From NCBI RefSeq assembly GCF_036013915.1, contig NZ_CP107899.1, positions 992,001-1,056,000 on the forward strand: a stretch of DNA of 64,000 bases. Direction: 5' to 3'. This document shows, one piece after another, positions 17,294-26,631 of the stretch. The notes under the pieces are model-generated. The model was given only the letters and a program-made list of their open reading frames with translations. It was not told the origin of the DNA and did not search any database. The translations under genes and the position numbers were made by a program. The stretch's first letter is position 1. Every line of letters begins with the position of its first letter. The stretch comes from Streptomyces sp. NBC_00464. Lineage in GTDB: Bacteria > Actinomycetota > Actinomycetes > Streptomycetales > Streptomycetaceae.

Positions 17294-18487
17294 CTACTCC
17301 CCCAGTGCGGCCCGTGCGTCGACGAAGGCGTCCACCGCGCGGTTCACGTCCGCCGTGGAGTGGGCCGCGGAGAGCTGGACGCGGATGCGGGCCGCGCCCT
17401 GCGGGACGACCGGGTACGAGAACCCGATCACGTACACACCGCGCTCGAGGAGAAGCTCCGCCATCCGGCCTGCCTTCGCCGCGTCCCCGATCATCACGGG
17501 GGCGATGGCGTGGTCGCCGGGCAGGACGTCGAAGCCTTCCTCGGTCATCCGGGTACGGAAGAGCGCGGTGTTGGCGTTGAGCTGCTCGCGCAGGTCGCCG
17601 GCGGACTCCAGGAGGTCGATGACCTTCAGCGAGGCCGCCGCGATGACCGGGGCGAGCGAGTTGGAGAAGAGGTACGGGCGCGAGCGCTGGCGCAGCAGGG
17701 CGACGATCTCGGCGCGGGCGGCCACATAGCCGCCGGAGGCGCCGCCGAGCGCCTTGCCGAGGGTGCCGGTGATGATGTCGACGCGGTCCATCACGTCGTG
17801 CAGCTCGGGCGTACCGCGGCCGCCGGGGCCGACGAAGCCGACGGCGTGCGAGTCGTCGACCATGACCATGGCGTCGTAGCGCTCGGCGAGGTCGCAGATC
17901 TCGCGCAGCGGGGCGACGTAACCGTCCATGGAGAACACGCCGTCGGTGACGACGAGGCGACGACGGGCCCCGGACGCCTCCTTGAGCTGCTTCTCCAGGT
18001 CGGCCATGTCGCGGTTGGCGTAGCGGAAGCGCTTGGCCTTGCACAGCCGGATGCCGTCGATGATCGAGGCGTGGTTGAGGGCGTCGGAGATGACCGCGTC
18101 CTCCGGGCCGAGGACCGTCTCGAAGACTCCGCCGTTGGCGTCGAAGCAGGAGGAGTAGAGGATCGTGTCCTCCTGGCCCAGGAAGGAGGAGAGCCGCTGC
18201 TCCAGCTCCTTGTGGACCTCCTGGGTGCCGCAGATGAAGCGGACGGACGCCATGCCGTAGCCCCAGCGGTCCAGCGCCTCGTGCGCGGCGGCGATCACGT
18301 CGGGGTGGTCGGCCAGGCCCAGGTAGTTGTTGGCGCAGAAGTTCAGCACCTCGCCGGGGCGGCCGCCGGCGGTGACGGCCACGGTCGCGGACTGCGGGGT
18401 TCCGATGACGCGCTCGGGCTTGTGCAGCCCGGCGGCCTCGATCTCTTCGAGGGTGGTGCGCATGTCGTCGCGTACGGAGTCGAACAT
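17294..18487 (-). CDS. kbl: 2-amino-3-ketobutyrate CoA ligase (glycine C-acetyltransferase)
   Basis: 397 residues, the normal family length, starting at the ATG at 18487. It is an alpha-oxoamine synthase: [15 protein letters not shown] near the N-terminus, the [10 protein letters not shown] cofactor segment and the PLP lysine in [14 protein letters not shown]. Kbl converts 2-amino-3-ketobutyrate and CoA to glycine and acetyl-CoA, the step after threonine dehydrogenase. It lies 38 bp downstream of tdh on the same strand, the classical pairing. Confidence 0.96.
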   Translation of the reverse strand: MFDSVRDDMRTTLEEIEAAGLHKPERVIGTPQSATVAVTAGGRPGEVLNFCANNYLGLADHPDVIAAAHEALDRWGYGMASVRFICGTQEVHKELEQRLSSFLGQEDTILYSSCFDANGGVFETVLGPEDAVISDALNHASIIDGIRLCKAKRFRYANRDMADLEKQLKEASGARRRLVVTDGVFSMDGYVAPLREICDLAERYDAMVMVDDSHAVGFVGPGGRGTPELHDVMDRVDIITGTLGKALGGASGGYVAARAEIVALLRQRSRPYLFSNSLAPVIAAASLKVIDLLESAGDLREQLNANTALFRTRMTEEGFDVLPGDHAIAPVMIGDAAKAGRMAELLLERGVYVIGFSYPVVPQGAARIRVQLSAAHSTADVNRAVDAFVDARAALGE

Positions 18488-18525
18488 GAAGGTGTCTCCC
18501 AGCTGGGTACGGAGGCGGTAGGAGG

Positions 18526-19554
18526 TCAGACGGTCCAGTCGAGGATGACCTTGCCGCCGCGACCGCTCGCCGCGTCGTCGAAGGCCGCCTCGAAGTCGCG
18601 GTAGCCGTACCGGCCGGTGATCACGGGGGCGAGGTCGAGGCCGCCCTCCAGCAGGACGGACATGGCGTACCAGGTCTCGTACATCTCGCGGCCGTAGATG
18701 CCCTTGATCGTGATCATGGAGGTGACGATCCGGGACCAGTCGACGGCGAAGTCCTCGGACGGCAGTCCGAGCATCGCGATCCGGCCGCCGTGCGTCATGT
18801 TCGCGATCATGTCGCGCATCGCCTCGGGGCGGCCGGACATCTCCAGGCCGATGTCGAAGCCCTCGCGCAGTCCGAGCTCCCGCTGGCCGTCCGCGATGGT
18901 CTGCTCGCCGACGTTGAGGGCGAGGCTGACGCCGACCTTGCGGGCCAGCTCCAGGCGGGCCTCGCTGACGTCGGTGATCATGACCTTGCGGGCTCCGGCG
19001 TGCTTGGCGACGGCGGCGGCCATGATGCCGATCGGGCCGGCGCCGGTGATCAGGACGTCCTCGCCGACCAGCGGGAACGACAGCGCGGTGTGCACGGCGT
19101 TGCCGAACGGGTCGAAGATCGCGGCGATGTCGAGGTCGACGGGGACCCGGTGCACCCACACGTTGGACGCGGGCAGCGCGACGTACTCGGCGAAGGCCCC
19201 GTCGCGTCCGACGCCGAGTCCCAGCGTGGAGCGGCAGAGGTGGCGGCGTCCGGCCAGACAGTTGCGGCACTTGCCGCAGACCAGGTGGCCCTCGCCGCTG
19301 ACCAGGTCGCCCACGGCGATGTCGACGACGTCGGAGCCGATCGCGGCGACCTCGCCGACGAACTCGTGGCCGAGGACGAGCGGGGTCTTGATGGACTGCT
19401 GCGCCCAGCCGTCGTAATTGCGGATGTGCAGGTCGGTGCCGCAGATGCCGGTACGGAGCACCTTGATCAGCACGTCCGAGGGACCCGTCTCCGGCTCGGG
19501 CACGTCCATCAGCCAGAGTCCCGGCTCGGCCTTCTGCTTCACGAGTGCCTTCAC
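18526..19554 (-). CDS. tdh: L-threonine 3-dehydrogenase
   Basis: 342 residues from the GTG at 19554 (SD AGGGA), which gives the canonical N-terminus [20 protein letters not shown]; the open frame extends further upstream without homology. Zinc medium-chain dehydrogenase: catalytic zinc ligands in GICGTDLH and GHEFVGE, a structural zinc lobe [15 protein letters not shown], and the NAD motif [17 protein letters not shown]. It oxidises L-threonine to 2-amino-3-ketobutyrate, which kbl consumes. It begins the tdh-kbl operon and is divergent from the TetR gene. Confidence 0.95.
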   Translation of the reverse strand: MKALVKQKAEPGLWLMDVPEPETGPSDVLIKVLRTGICGTDLHIRNYDGWAQQSIKTPLVLGHEFVGEVAAIGSDVVDIAVGDLVSGEGHLVCGKCRNCLAGRRHLCRSTLGLGVGRDGAFAEYVALPASNVWVHRVPVDLDIAAIFDPFGNAVHTALSFPLVGEDVLITGAGPIGIMAAAVAKHAGARKVMITDVSEARLELARKVGVSLALNVGEQTIADGQRELGLREGFDIGLEMSGRPEAMRDMIANMTHGGRIAMLGLPSEDFAVDWSRIVTSMITIKGIYGREMYETWYAMSVLLEGGLDLAPVITGRYGYRDFEAAFDDAASGRGGKVILDWTV

Positions 19555-19900
19555 GGCTGCGGCTCCCTGTACCTGGTACGGCGTTGATGTCCCCGGGCCG
19601 GGGGCATGCCAGAGGAAGCCTGCGGCCCGGGGAAGTATGAGAGGGACGGTGGCAGCGCGCTCGACCGGCTGCCGCGCACCATCCTCCGCCGTCACGGAGA
19701 AATCTGCCGTACCCCGCGCCCCAGGTCCATCGAGGATTTCTTAAGCGCGCCCGCAGCTTGGCTTCACGCCCTGTCGTACGGGCGCGGCACCGCCTGCTCC
19801 GTTCGGCGGACGCCCACCGGGTCAGGTGTACCGCCGCGGTGCGGGGGCCGAGCGGAAAGCGGCCCCGCGGTGCCCGGCACCTGCCCGATACCCTGACCGG
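19555..19900. other. intergenic region between divergent tdh and TetR genes
   Basis: 346 bp without a supported gene. It must hold the tdh promoter and the TetR-gene promoter. I looked for TTGAC-like -35 boxes and inverted repeats and found nothing convincing enough to annotate. The TetR-proximal part is very GC-rich, and the middle has a short less GC-rich stretch (GAGGATTTCTTAAG near 19732). Confidence 0.4.
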
Positions 19901-20506
19901 ATGACCCAGCACCCCACTGCGGACGAGCAAAGGCCCGCGAACCGGGGGCCGAAGGCCGCCGCCGGCAACCGGGCCGCGCTGGTCTCCGCAGCCCGGGAGA
20001 TCTACGCGGCGCAGGGTCTGGACGCCCCGCTCTCCGGGATCGCCCGCAGGGCCGGGGTCGGGCAGGCCGTTCTGTACCGCCACTTCCCGGACCGGAACGC
20101 CATCGCGGCCGCGGTCCTGGAGGAGAACGTGCGCCAGATCGAGCAGGCGGCCGGCGAGGGTACGAGTCTCTCCGGGGTCCTGGGCGTGCTGACCTGGCAC
20201 CTGACACAGTCGGCGGCCTTCATCAGCCTGCTGCACGCCGACGAGGCGAGCGGGCACCCGCGGCAGCACACCCGCACGTTCGCCCGGGACATGCACGACC
20301 GGGTCGAGCGCGCCCTGTGGGGGTGCCTGCCGGACGGTCACCGGCTGGGTGCGCCGGACGTCCTCATGCTCGCCGTCTCCATGGTCTCCGGAGCCGTCAC
20401 CGGCCCGACCCGCGAGAGGCGTGAGGTCCGGGCGCTGGCAGCCTGGCGCCTGCTCGGCGTCGAGGTGGGGCCGGTGCGGCCCTTCGAGGGGTGCGAAGCC
20501 TCCTAG
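19901..20506 (+). CDS. TetR family transcriptional regulator
   Basis: 201 residues. The N-terminal TetR HTH (about 20-70) is clear: [40 protein letters not shown] and [14 protein letters not shown]. The C-terminal ligand domain is helical and has no recognisable effector signature. It is convergent with the lipoprotein gene at 20517. A 22-bp perfect inverted repeat about 1.1 kb downstream, in the lipoprotein/monooxygenase divergent promoter, is of the size and symmetry of TetR operators and is the best candidate target. Confidence 0.9.
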   Translation: MTQHPTADEQRPANRGPKAAAGNRAALVSAAREIYAAQGLDAPLSGIARRAGVGQAVLYRHFPDRNAIAAAVLEENVRQIEQAAGEGTSLSGVLGVLTWHLTQSAAFISLLHADEASGHPRQHTRTFARDMHDRVERALWGCLPDGHRLGAPDVLMLAVSMVSGAVTGPTRERREVRALAAWRLLGVEVGPVRPFEGCEAS

Positions 20507-20516
20507 GGGTGTGCGG

Positions 20517-21536
20517 TCAGCCGCCGTTGGACTGGCGGATGCCCTTGGCGAGCGCGTCGAAGGTGTACAGGTAGCCGCCGGCGGGTCCGCTGACGGTCAT
20601 GTACGCCGTGGTACCGCCGGGCTCGATCGCCACGTTGGTCGCCGACTCCAGCCCTTCGGTGCGGGCCGGGACCTCCACCGTCGCGAGGCGCTCGCCGTAC
20701 TTGCTGTACACGGCCATCGCGGGTCGGCCGTGCAGTGCCTGGTACAGGTTGCCGTCGGCGTCCACCGCGATCGAGTCGGTCTGGGCGACGCCTGCGTCGA
20801 CGCGGACCGCCGTGTGCCGGCCCGCCATTCCGGGTCGCTGCTCGACGGGAAGGTAGGAGATCCGGTTCTCCGTCAGTTCGCTGACCCACAGCCCGCGGTA
20901 GTCCACGTCGAACGAGATGCCGTTCGTCGCGGAGAGCCCGCCGGCCAGGACGGTGGCGTCGCCGCCGTCACGGCCGATGCGCACCACGCGCCCGCGCGCC
21001 TCACCCTCGGACATGCCGAGGGCGTCGCTGACGTACAGATTGCCGTCCGGGTCGAAGGCGATGTCGTCGGGCTGCATCCGGGCGCCGTCGACCTCGCCGG
21101 TGAAGAAGGTGCGCCTGCCGCTGCCGTCCGGGGCCAGGGAGACGATCTCGCCGTGGGCGAAGTCGGACAGGTAGAGCCGCCCGTCGTACGGGCTGAACTG
21201 GGCCGAGGTGTAGGCCCCCCGGCTGTCGGTGAACACCTTGCGCACCGTCTTCTTCCGGACATCCACACGCAGTACCTTCGGCTTCCCGGCGGGCGCGGTG
21301 ACGTCGACGACGTTCAGCTTGCCGTCCGCGCCGAAGACCGGGCCCTCCAGCAGAGTCATCCCGGTCTCCTCGTGCACCGTGGTCAGCCGCATGAGCTCAC
21401 GGGCGGTGACGGTCCTGCCCGAAGCAGAGGATTCCGCCCTTCCGCCGGGGGTGTACGTCTCGCTGCCGCACCCGGTCAGAGCCAGCGCGCCCAGGGTGGC
21501 GAGCACGGCCAGTGAGCGGTTCCGGAGTCGTCGCAT
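20517..21536 (-). CDS. secreted lipoprotein, SMP-30/gluconolactonase-like beta-propeller
   Basis: 339 residues with a lipoprotein signal peptide (lipobox LALTGC, Cys at about 23). The mature protein has SMP-30/gluconolactonase/NHL-like propeller repeats: [50 protein letters not shown] and [15 protein letters not shown]. It is probably a calcium-dependent lactonase or a structural propeller anchored outside the membrane. It is divergent from the flavin monooxygenase. BVMOs make lactones and SMP-30 proteins often open them, so the two may act in sequence; this is an inference. Confidence 0.8.
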   Translation of the reverse strand: MRRLRNRSLAVLATLGALALTGCGSETYTPGGRAESSASGRTVTARELMRLTTVHEETGMTLLEGPVFGADGKLNVVDVTAPAGKPKVLRVDVRKKTVRKVFTDSRGAYTSAQFSPYDGRLYLSDFAHGEIVSLAPDGSGRRTFFTGEVDGARMQPDDIAFDPDGNLYVSDALGMSEGEARGRVVRIGRDGGDATVLAGGLSATNGISFDVDYRGLWVSELTENRISYLPVEQRPGMAGRHTAVRVDAGVAQTDSIAVDADGNLYQALHGRPAMAVYSKYGERLATVEVPARTEGLESATNVAIEPGGTTAYMTVSGPAGGYLYTFDALAKGIRQSNGG

Positions 21537-21582
21537 GAGGTGTCCCTCTTCCTGTCCGAAGATCGACGTGCACCGGCACCCT

Positions 21583-21604
21583 AACCGGACAGACTTGTCC
21601 GGTT
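21583..21604. promoter_or_regulatory. perfect 22-bp palindromic operator, TetR type
   Basis: Half-sites AACCGGACA and TGTCCGGTT are perfectly symmetric around a 4-base centre (GACT). It lies 46 bp upstream of the lipoprotein start and 112 bp upstream of the monooxygenase start, so one bound dimer could control both. The nearby TetR gene is the most likely binder. Confidence 0.7.
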
Positions 21605-21716
21605 GTTGTTACGGTGCGGAAGGCCGCCCGGATCCACGGCAGTTCGGCCGCCCATGGGCGGTTCGGCCCGCAACGGACAGACGCACAACCGACAAAGAGA
21701 AGACGAGGCCCCCCAC

Positions 21717-23507
21717 ATGACGTCGCCTCAGACCCCGAGCCCCGATGAGCTCTCCGCGCTGCGCGGGCGCTACCGCCGCGAACGTGAGCGGCGGGTACGG
21801 CCCGACGGCCCCCGCCAATATCGCGCCGCAGAAGCCGAGTTCGGCTTCTACGCCGCCGACCCGTACGTGGCGGAGCAGGGCGAGCGCGAGCCGCTGTGCG
21901 ACACCGTCGACGTCGCCGTCATCGGCGGCGGGTTCGGCGGGATCCTCGCCGGAGCACGTCTACGTCAGCGGGGCGTGGAACGCGTCCGCCTCGTCGACAA
22001 GGGCGGCGATTTCGGCGGCACCTGGTACTGGAACCGGTACCCGGGCATCCACTGCGACATCGAGTCCCACGTATACCTGCCGATGCTCGACGAGACCGGG
22101 TACGTACCGCGGTGGAAGTACTCCCCGGGAGAGGAGATCCGGCGTCACGCGGTACGGATCGCGCAGAAGTACGACCTCTACTCGGACGCCCTCTTCTCGA
22201 CCACCGTCACCGCCCTGAACTGGGAGGAGAGCTCCCGTACATGGATCGTGACGACTGACCGCGGCGACACGTTCCGGGCGACGTACGTCGTCACCGCCAC
22301 CGGCACCCTGTCCGATCCGAAGCTGCCGGGGATACCCGGAATCGAGAGCTTCGCGGGGCACACGTTCCACACCTCCCGGTGGGACTACGCCTACACCGGC
22401 GGCTCCCCCGAGGGCGGCCTGACGGGGCTGGCGGGCAAGCGGGTGGGGGTCGTCGGCACCGGCGCCACCGGCGTGCAGGTCATTCCGATGCTGGCCGAGG
22501 ACGCGGGGCACGTCCACGTCTTCCAGCGCACCCCCTCCACGGTGGACGTGCGCGCCAACCGTCGCACCACGGCCGCCGACGTCGGCGCGGACCGCGAGGG
22601 CTGGGCCGGTGCGCGGCGCGAGAACTTCCTGCGCATCGTCTCGGGCGAGGCGTTCGGCGAGGATCTCGTGGCGGACGGCTGGACGTCGTCGGCCGGTCTG
22701 CTGGAGAAGCTGTTGCCGAGCTTCCGACGCCCCGATGACCGGGAGGACTTCGAAGCCGCCTACGAGGCCGCCGACGCCGCCAAGATGAACGAGGTACGGA
22801 CCCGTGTCGAGCGGACCGTCGCGGACCCGGCGACGTCCGAGGCGCTCAAGCCCTGGTACCGGTACGCCTGCAAGCGCCCCACCTTCTCCGACCTGTACTA
22901 CCCGGCGTTCAACCGGAGCAACGTGACCCTGGTCGACACCGCGGACACCCACGGCATCGAACGTGTCACCGAGGACGGCGTGGTGGTGAACGGCACCGCG
23001 TACGCACTCGACTGCCTGATCTTCGCCACCGGGTTCTCCGTCGGCGTCTCCGGCGTCCTCTCCGGAAAGCTGCCCGTCCACGGCCGGGGAGGCACCCAAC
23101 TGCTCCACGCCTGGGGGCAGCACGGTATCCGGAGCCTCCACGGCTTCACCTGCAACGGCTTCCCGAATCTGATCCAGATGGGTTCGCTGCAGAACGCGAG
23201 CAGTGTCAACTACACGCACATCCTCGACGAGCAGGCCGTGCACGCGGCCGCCCTCGTCTCGGCCGCCGAGGACGGGGGCGCGCTCCTCGAACCCTCCCGC
23301 GAGGCCGAGGACGCCTGGCTCGCCACGATCACACAGGGCGCCCCGGATCACGAGTGGTTCCACGCCGAGTGCACTCCCGGCTACTACAACCGTGAAGGGC
23401 GCGGCCGCCCCAATGGCCCGCACGCCTATCCACACGGTGCCGCCGCCTTCCACGAGCTCCTGCGCCGCTGGCGGGAGGAGTCCATGGACGAGGCGCTCAC
23501 CCCGTAG
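21717..23507 (+). CDS. flavin-containing (Baeyer-Villiger type) monooxygenase
   Basis: 596 residues from the ATG at 21717. It has an FAD Rossmann motif (VAVIGGGFGGILAGARL, about 66-82), the BVMO fingerprint FxGxxxHTxxW(D) as FAGHTFHTSRWDY near 213-225, and a second Rossmann motif for NADPH (GVVGTGATGVQ). FATGFSVG and the NGFPNLIQMGSLQNAS region near the end are also family features. These enzymes insert oxygen next to a ketone, giving esters or lactones. An N-terminal extension of about 60 residues matches the larger cyclohexanone/cyclopentadecanone-type subgroup. It is followed by a convergent alpha/beta hydrolase. Confidence 0.9.
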   Translation: MTSPQTPSPDELSALRGRYRRERERRVRPDGPRQYRAAEAEFGFYAADPYVAEQGEREPLCDTVDVAVIGGGFGGILAGARLRQRGVERVRLVDKGGDFGGTWYWNRYPGIHCDIESHVYLPMLDETGYVPRWKYSPGEEIRRHAVRIAQKYDLYSDALFSTTVTALNWEESSRTWIVTTDRGDTFRATYVVTATGTLSDPKLPGIPGIESFAGHTFHTSRWDYAYTGGSPEGGLTGLAGKRVGVVGTGATGVQVIPMLAEDAGHVHVFQRTPSTVDVRANRRTTAADVGADREGWAGARRENFLRIVSGEAFGEDLVADGWTSSAGLLEKLLPSFRRPDDREDFEAAYEAADAAKMNEVRTRVERTVADPATSEALKPWYRYACKRPTFSDLYYPAFNRSNVTLVDTADTHGIERVTEDGVVVNGTAYALDCLIFATGFSVGVSGVLSGKLPVHGRGGTQLLHAWGQHGIRSLHGFTCNGFPNLIQMGSLQNASSVNYTHILDEQAVHAAALVSAAEDGGALLEPSREAEDAWLATITQGAPDHEWFHAECTPGYYNREGRGRPNGPHAYPHGAAAFHELLRRWREESMDEALTP

Positions 23508-23516
23508 GGAGCAGCG

Positions 23517-24353
23517 TCACCCCTTCCGGAGGAACTCCCGCATGTGCCGGGCGAGTTCCTCCGGCCGGTCCTCCGGGATCAGGGTGTAGCTGTCCGCGAT
23601 CTCCACCAGCTCGCCCCTGGGCAGCATGCCGGCCAGTCGGCGTCCGTGTTCCGGCGGCATGACCTTGTCCTCCGCGGCCCAGGCGACGAGCGCCGGCCGG
23701 TCGAAGGTGCGCAGGGCCTCCGCCCAGCGCAGGAGTTCGGCCTTCGGCGGCACACCCAGAACGTACTTGCGCAGGTCGCGGCGGATCTCCTTGGAGCTCC
23801 ACAGCGGCCGGAACCAGGCGTCCATCACCGCGTCCGGTACCGGCCGCTTGCTCATCCGGCCCCAGGTCATCGGCAGCCGCCGCATCGGCTTGAGCTTCAG
23901 CAGCGTGAAGGCCACGTTCAGGCCGCCGGGCATCTTGGCGGAGGCGTACAGGTTGTTGCCGGGCAGGCCGGGCGGGAAGTTGTCGAAGGCCTCGCAGGAG
24001 GTGATGACCAGCTTGCCGATCCGCTGGTCCCGGCCGTCCGCGACCAGGGCCTGGGCGCCGCCCCAGTCGTTCATGACCAGGGTGACGTCGCTGAGGTCGA
24101 GCGCTTCGAGGAACTCCGCGACCAGCCGTGCCACGCCGAGGACCGAAAGGTCGGCGTCGGGCTTCATCGGCCGCCGGTGGCCGCCGAGCGGCAGCGTCGG
24201 CACGATGCACCGATGGCCGTCCCGCAGATCCGCGACGACGTGCCGCCACAGCGAGCCGTCCATCGCCACACCGTGGAGCAGGACCACGACGGGCCCGTCG
24301 CCGCCGGTGTCCTCGTACTCGACGATTCCTGCGGAGAGCTCCAACTCAGCCAT
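23517..24353 (-). CDS. alpha/beta hydrolase, haloalkane-dehalogenase-like, lacking the usual catalytic His
   Basis: 278 residues. Oxyanion segment LLHGVAMDGSLW is near 26-37 and the nucleophile elbow is NDWGGA with Asp96, as in haloalkane dehalogenases and related Asp-nucleophile hydrolases. AAEDKVMPPEHGRRL is near 220. The C-terminal catalytic-His region, normally of the form DSGHF.xEDxPEE, here reads DSYTLIPEDRPEE, so Tyr/Thr replace the His. It may use a different base, act only on activated substrates, or not be hydrolytic. It is convergent with the BVMO, nine bases apart. Confidence 0.8.
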   Translation of the reverse strand: MAELELSAGIVEYEDTGGDGPVVVLLHGVAMDGSLWRHVVADLRDGHRCIVPTLPLGGHRRPMKPDADLSVLGVARLVAEFLEALDLSDVTLVMNDWGGAQALVADGRDQRIGKLVITSCEAFDNFPPGLPGNNLYASAKMPGGLNVAFTLLKLKPMRRLPMTWGRMSKRPVPDAVMDAWFRPLWSSKEIRRDLRKYVLGVPPKAELLRWAEALRTFDRPALVAWAAEDKVMPPEHGRRLAGMLPRGELVEIADSYTLIPEDRPEELARHMREFLRKG

Positions 24354-24450
24354 TCGGCGCTCCTCTTCGCCGGCAGTCCCGCACTTGTCGCCTCACCGTA
24401 CCCAGCGTCGGGGAGGGTACCTGCTGCACACGTCAAGACGTTGCGGCGAC

Positions 24451-24468
24451 TGCGGGAACGTTCGTCGA
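24451..24468 (+). promoter_or_regulatory. LacI-type box upstream of the beta-helix gene
   Basis: Contains TGCGGGAACGTT followed by CGTC. The same 12-mer occurs, on the minus strand, just upstream of the enolase-family dehydratase (58355-58370 region), and GGGAACGTTCG recurs in the LacI promoter at 58474-58484. The centre GAACGTTC is palindromic, as in many GalR/LacI operators. The box lies about 100 bp upstream of the secreted protein's ATG and abuts a TTGACA. Confidence 0.5.
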
Positions 24469-24484
24469 TTGACATGAACAGGTC

Positions 24485-24514
24485 TTGACCACTGAAGCCG
24501 CAGCTCCCTAATGT
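24485..24514 (+). promoter_or_regulatory. candidate promoter of the beta-helix gene
   Basis: TTGACC (24485-24490), an 18-base spacer and TAATGT (24509-24514). The start would be near 24521, leaving a leader of about 45 bases that includes a CAGACGTCTG palindrome (24524-24533). A second -35-like TTGACA lies 16 bases upstream. Confidence 0.4.
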
Positions 24515-24564
24515 GAGCAGGCATCAGACGTCTGCTGTCCGTTTTCAGAAAATGGAGTTTTTCC

Positions 24565-26556
24565 ATGCCCGGAAGACGAACCATGCTCCTCTCTGCGCTT
24601 TCACTACCGCTGGCATCTCTTCTGGCCACGGCCCCCACCGCAGCAGCACAGGCCGCCGCACCGGCCGCCTCGCAGTCCTTCTACGTCGACTGCGGCGCCA
24701 CCGCCGCGGGCGACGGAACCCAGGCCACACCCTGGAACGCACTGGCACCGGTGAACGCCCACACGTTCCAGCCGGGTGACTCGATCCTCCTCAAGCGCGG
24801 CTCGACCTGTACCGGCCAGACGCTCTCCCCCAAGGGCTCGGGCGCGACCGGAGCGCCGATCGTGGTCGACGCCTACGGCACGGGTGCCAAGCCCGCACTG
24901 GTCGGCGCGGGACAGGTCACCGACGTCGTACAACTCGCGGACCAGCAGTACTGGGAGATCCGCAACCTGGACATCTCCAACAAGGGCGCGGCCGCGGCGA
25001 CCCGGCGCGGTGTCCACATCACCAGGACCGACTCGGGCACCGGAACCTACTACCGGCTCACGGGTCTCGACATCCACGACGTCAACGGGAACCAGACCAA
25101 GAAGGACGACGACGCCAGCGCCGGAATCTTCTTCGAGGTCCTGGGGAACACGAAGCCGACGAAGTTCGACGACGTCGTCCTCACAGGCAACACGGTGCGG
25201 GCCGTGGACCGTTACGGCATCCACTTCTGGACCCGGTGGATGCAGCGCCCCCAGCTCGCCAACGCCAACTGCGGTACGACCTGCGGGGCATGGACCCCGC
25301 AGACGCGGGTCGTCATCCGCGGGAACACCGTCACCGACATCGGCGGCGACGCGATCGTCCCGCATCACACCGAGGGCGCGCTCGTCGAGTACAACAAGGT
25401 CGACGGCTTCCGCGAGCGCGAGCCCGCGCACTGCGCGGCCGGCATCTGGGGGTGGAACACCCAGGACACGCTGTACCAGTTCAACGAGGTGAGCGGCGGC
25501 AAGAGCACCTGCGACGGGCAGGGACTCGACCTCGACGAGGGCAACATCCGCACCATCTACCAGTACAACTACAGCCACGACAACGAGGGTGGCTTCATCC
25601 TCCTGTGCAACGGCGGCGGATCGACGACCGCCGACAACATCGTCCGGTACAACATCAGCCAGAACGACGGCGGCCAGCTCTTCGACATGGTCTGCGCCAA
25701 GACGACGAACACGCAGATCTACAACAACACCTTCTACCTCTCGAAGCCGGTCGAGATCATCAGCAACTCGAACGGTTCGACGTCGGCGAACGCCACGTTC
25801 ACCAACAACATCTTCCACGTGGCGACGGACGGGGCGAGCTACGTCAACGCCGCGGGCCTCGGCTACGACTCGAACGTCTTCTACGGCACCCACCCGGCCG
25901 GTGAGCCGGCCGACGCCCACAAGGTGACGACCGACCCGAAGCTGACGGCCCCCGGCACCGCCACCTCGCGCACGGACGCCGACGGCTACCGCCTCCAGGC
26001 GGGTTCCTCCGCCCTCGCCAACGGTGCGGTGGTGGCGAACGCGGGCGTACGTGACTACTTCGGCGGCCCGGTCGCGGCCGGCTGCGTACCCGACCGCGGC
26101 GCGCACCAGTCGTCCACCACCTGCATCAAGCCGACGGGACCGACGGCCGGGATCAACCGGATCTCCGCGGGAACCCAGGCGATCGACGTACCGGCACACT
26201 CCACGGCCCAGGGCACCCAGCTGGTCGGCTGGCTCTGGAACGGCGGCGACAACCAGAAGTGGAACGTCACGGCCAACGGCGACGGCACGTACACGCTGAA
26301 GAACGTGCGGAGCGGCCTGTGCGCCGAGGTCTACCAGAACTCCAAGGCGGCGGGGGCCGCCATCGACCAGTGGGCGTGCAGCGGTGACGCGAACCAGCGC
26401 TGGACCGCCACCCCCGCGACCGGCGGCTACACGCTGACGAGCAAGTCCAGCGGACTGCTGCTCACCGCGGGCGGCACCACGGACGGGGCGCTGCTCACCC
26501 AGCAGGCGGCCTCCGCCGCCGCGGTCCAGACGTGGGCCTTCACCAAGCTGTCCTGA
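24565..26556 (+). CDS. secreted right-handed beta-helix protein with C-terminal ricin-type lectin domain
   Basis: 663 residues with a Sec signal peptide (MPGRRTMLLSALSLPLASLL, cleavage near the AAAQA region). Residues about 35-510 form a right-handed parallel beta-helix of the pectate-lyase/polysaccharide-lyase type: YVDCGATAAGDGTQATPWN, HTFQPGDSILLKRGSTC, then Asn/Asp-rich turns such as NYSHDNEGGFILL. Residues about 520-663 are a ricin B lectin trefoil with QxW motifs (NQKW, NQRW, VQTW). It is likely an extracellular glycan-degrading enzyme, with the lectin binding polymer. The substrate is unknown. A LacI-type box upstream suggests sugar control. Confidence 0.85.
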   Translation: MPGRRTMLLSALSLPLASLLATAPTAAAQAAAPAASQSFYVDCGATAAGDGTQATPWNALAPVNAHTFQPGDSILLKRGSTCTGQTLSPKGSGATGAPIVVDAYGTGAKPALVGAGQVTDVVQLADQQYWEIRNLDISNKGAAAATRRGVHITRTDSGTGTYYRLTGLDIHDVNGNQTKKDDDASAGIFFEVLGNTKPTKFDDVVLTGNTVRAVDRYGIHFWTRWMQRPQLANANCGTTCGAWTPQTRVVIRGNTVTDIGGDAIVPHHTEGALVEYNKVDGFREREPAHCAAGIWGWNTQDTLYQFNEVSGGKSTCDGQGLDLDEGNIRTIYQYNYSHDNEGGFILLCNGGGSTTADNIVRYNISQNDGGQLFDMVCAKTTNTQIYNNTFYLSKPVEIISNSNGSTSANATFTNNIFHVATDGASYVNAAGLGYDSNVFYGTHPAGEPADAHKVTTDPKLTAPGTATSRTDADGYRLQAGSSALANGAVVANAGVRDYFGGPVAAGCVPDRGAHQSSTTCIKPTGPTAGINRISAGTQAIDVPAHSTAQGTQLVGWLWNGGDNQKWNVTANGDGTYTLKNVRSGLCAEVYQNSKAAGAAIDQWACSGDANQRWTATPATGGYTLTSKSSGLLLTAGGTTDGALLTQQAASAAAVQTWAFTKLS

Positions 26557-26576
26557 CCGGACCGCGACAGACAGGG

Positions 26577-26610
26577 CGGGGCCGGGTGCCGAAGGCGGCA
26601 TCCGGCCCCG
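26577..26610. terminator. 15-bp bidirectional hairpin terminator
   Basis: Arms CGGGGCCGGGTGCCG and CGGCATCCGGCCCCG (one G-T wobble), 4-base loop. It sits between the beta-helix gene (stop 26556) and the convergent MarR gene (stop 26632). Confidence 0.8.
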
Positions 26611-26631
26611 TTCGCGCGGCTGCCACAGGGC

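Noticed and set aside
24604-26601. A 665-codon open frame antisense to the beta-helix gene
   Set aside because: No recognisable domains and Arg/Val-rich composition; the plus strand has a signal peptide, beta-helix repeats and QxW lectin motifs.
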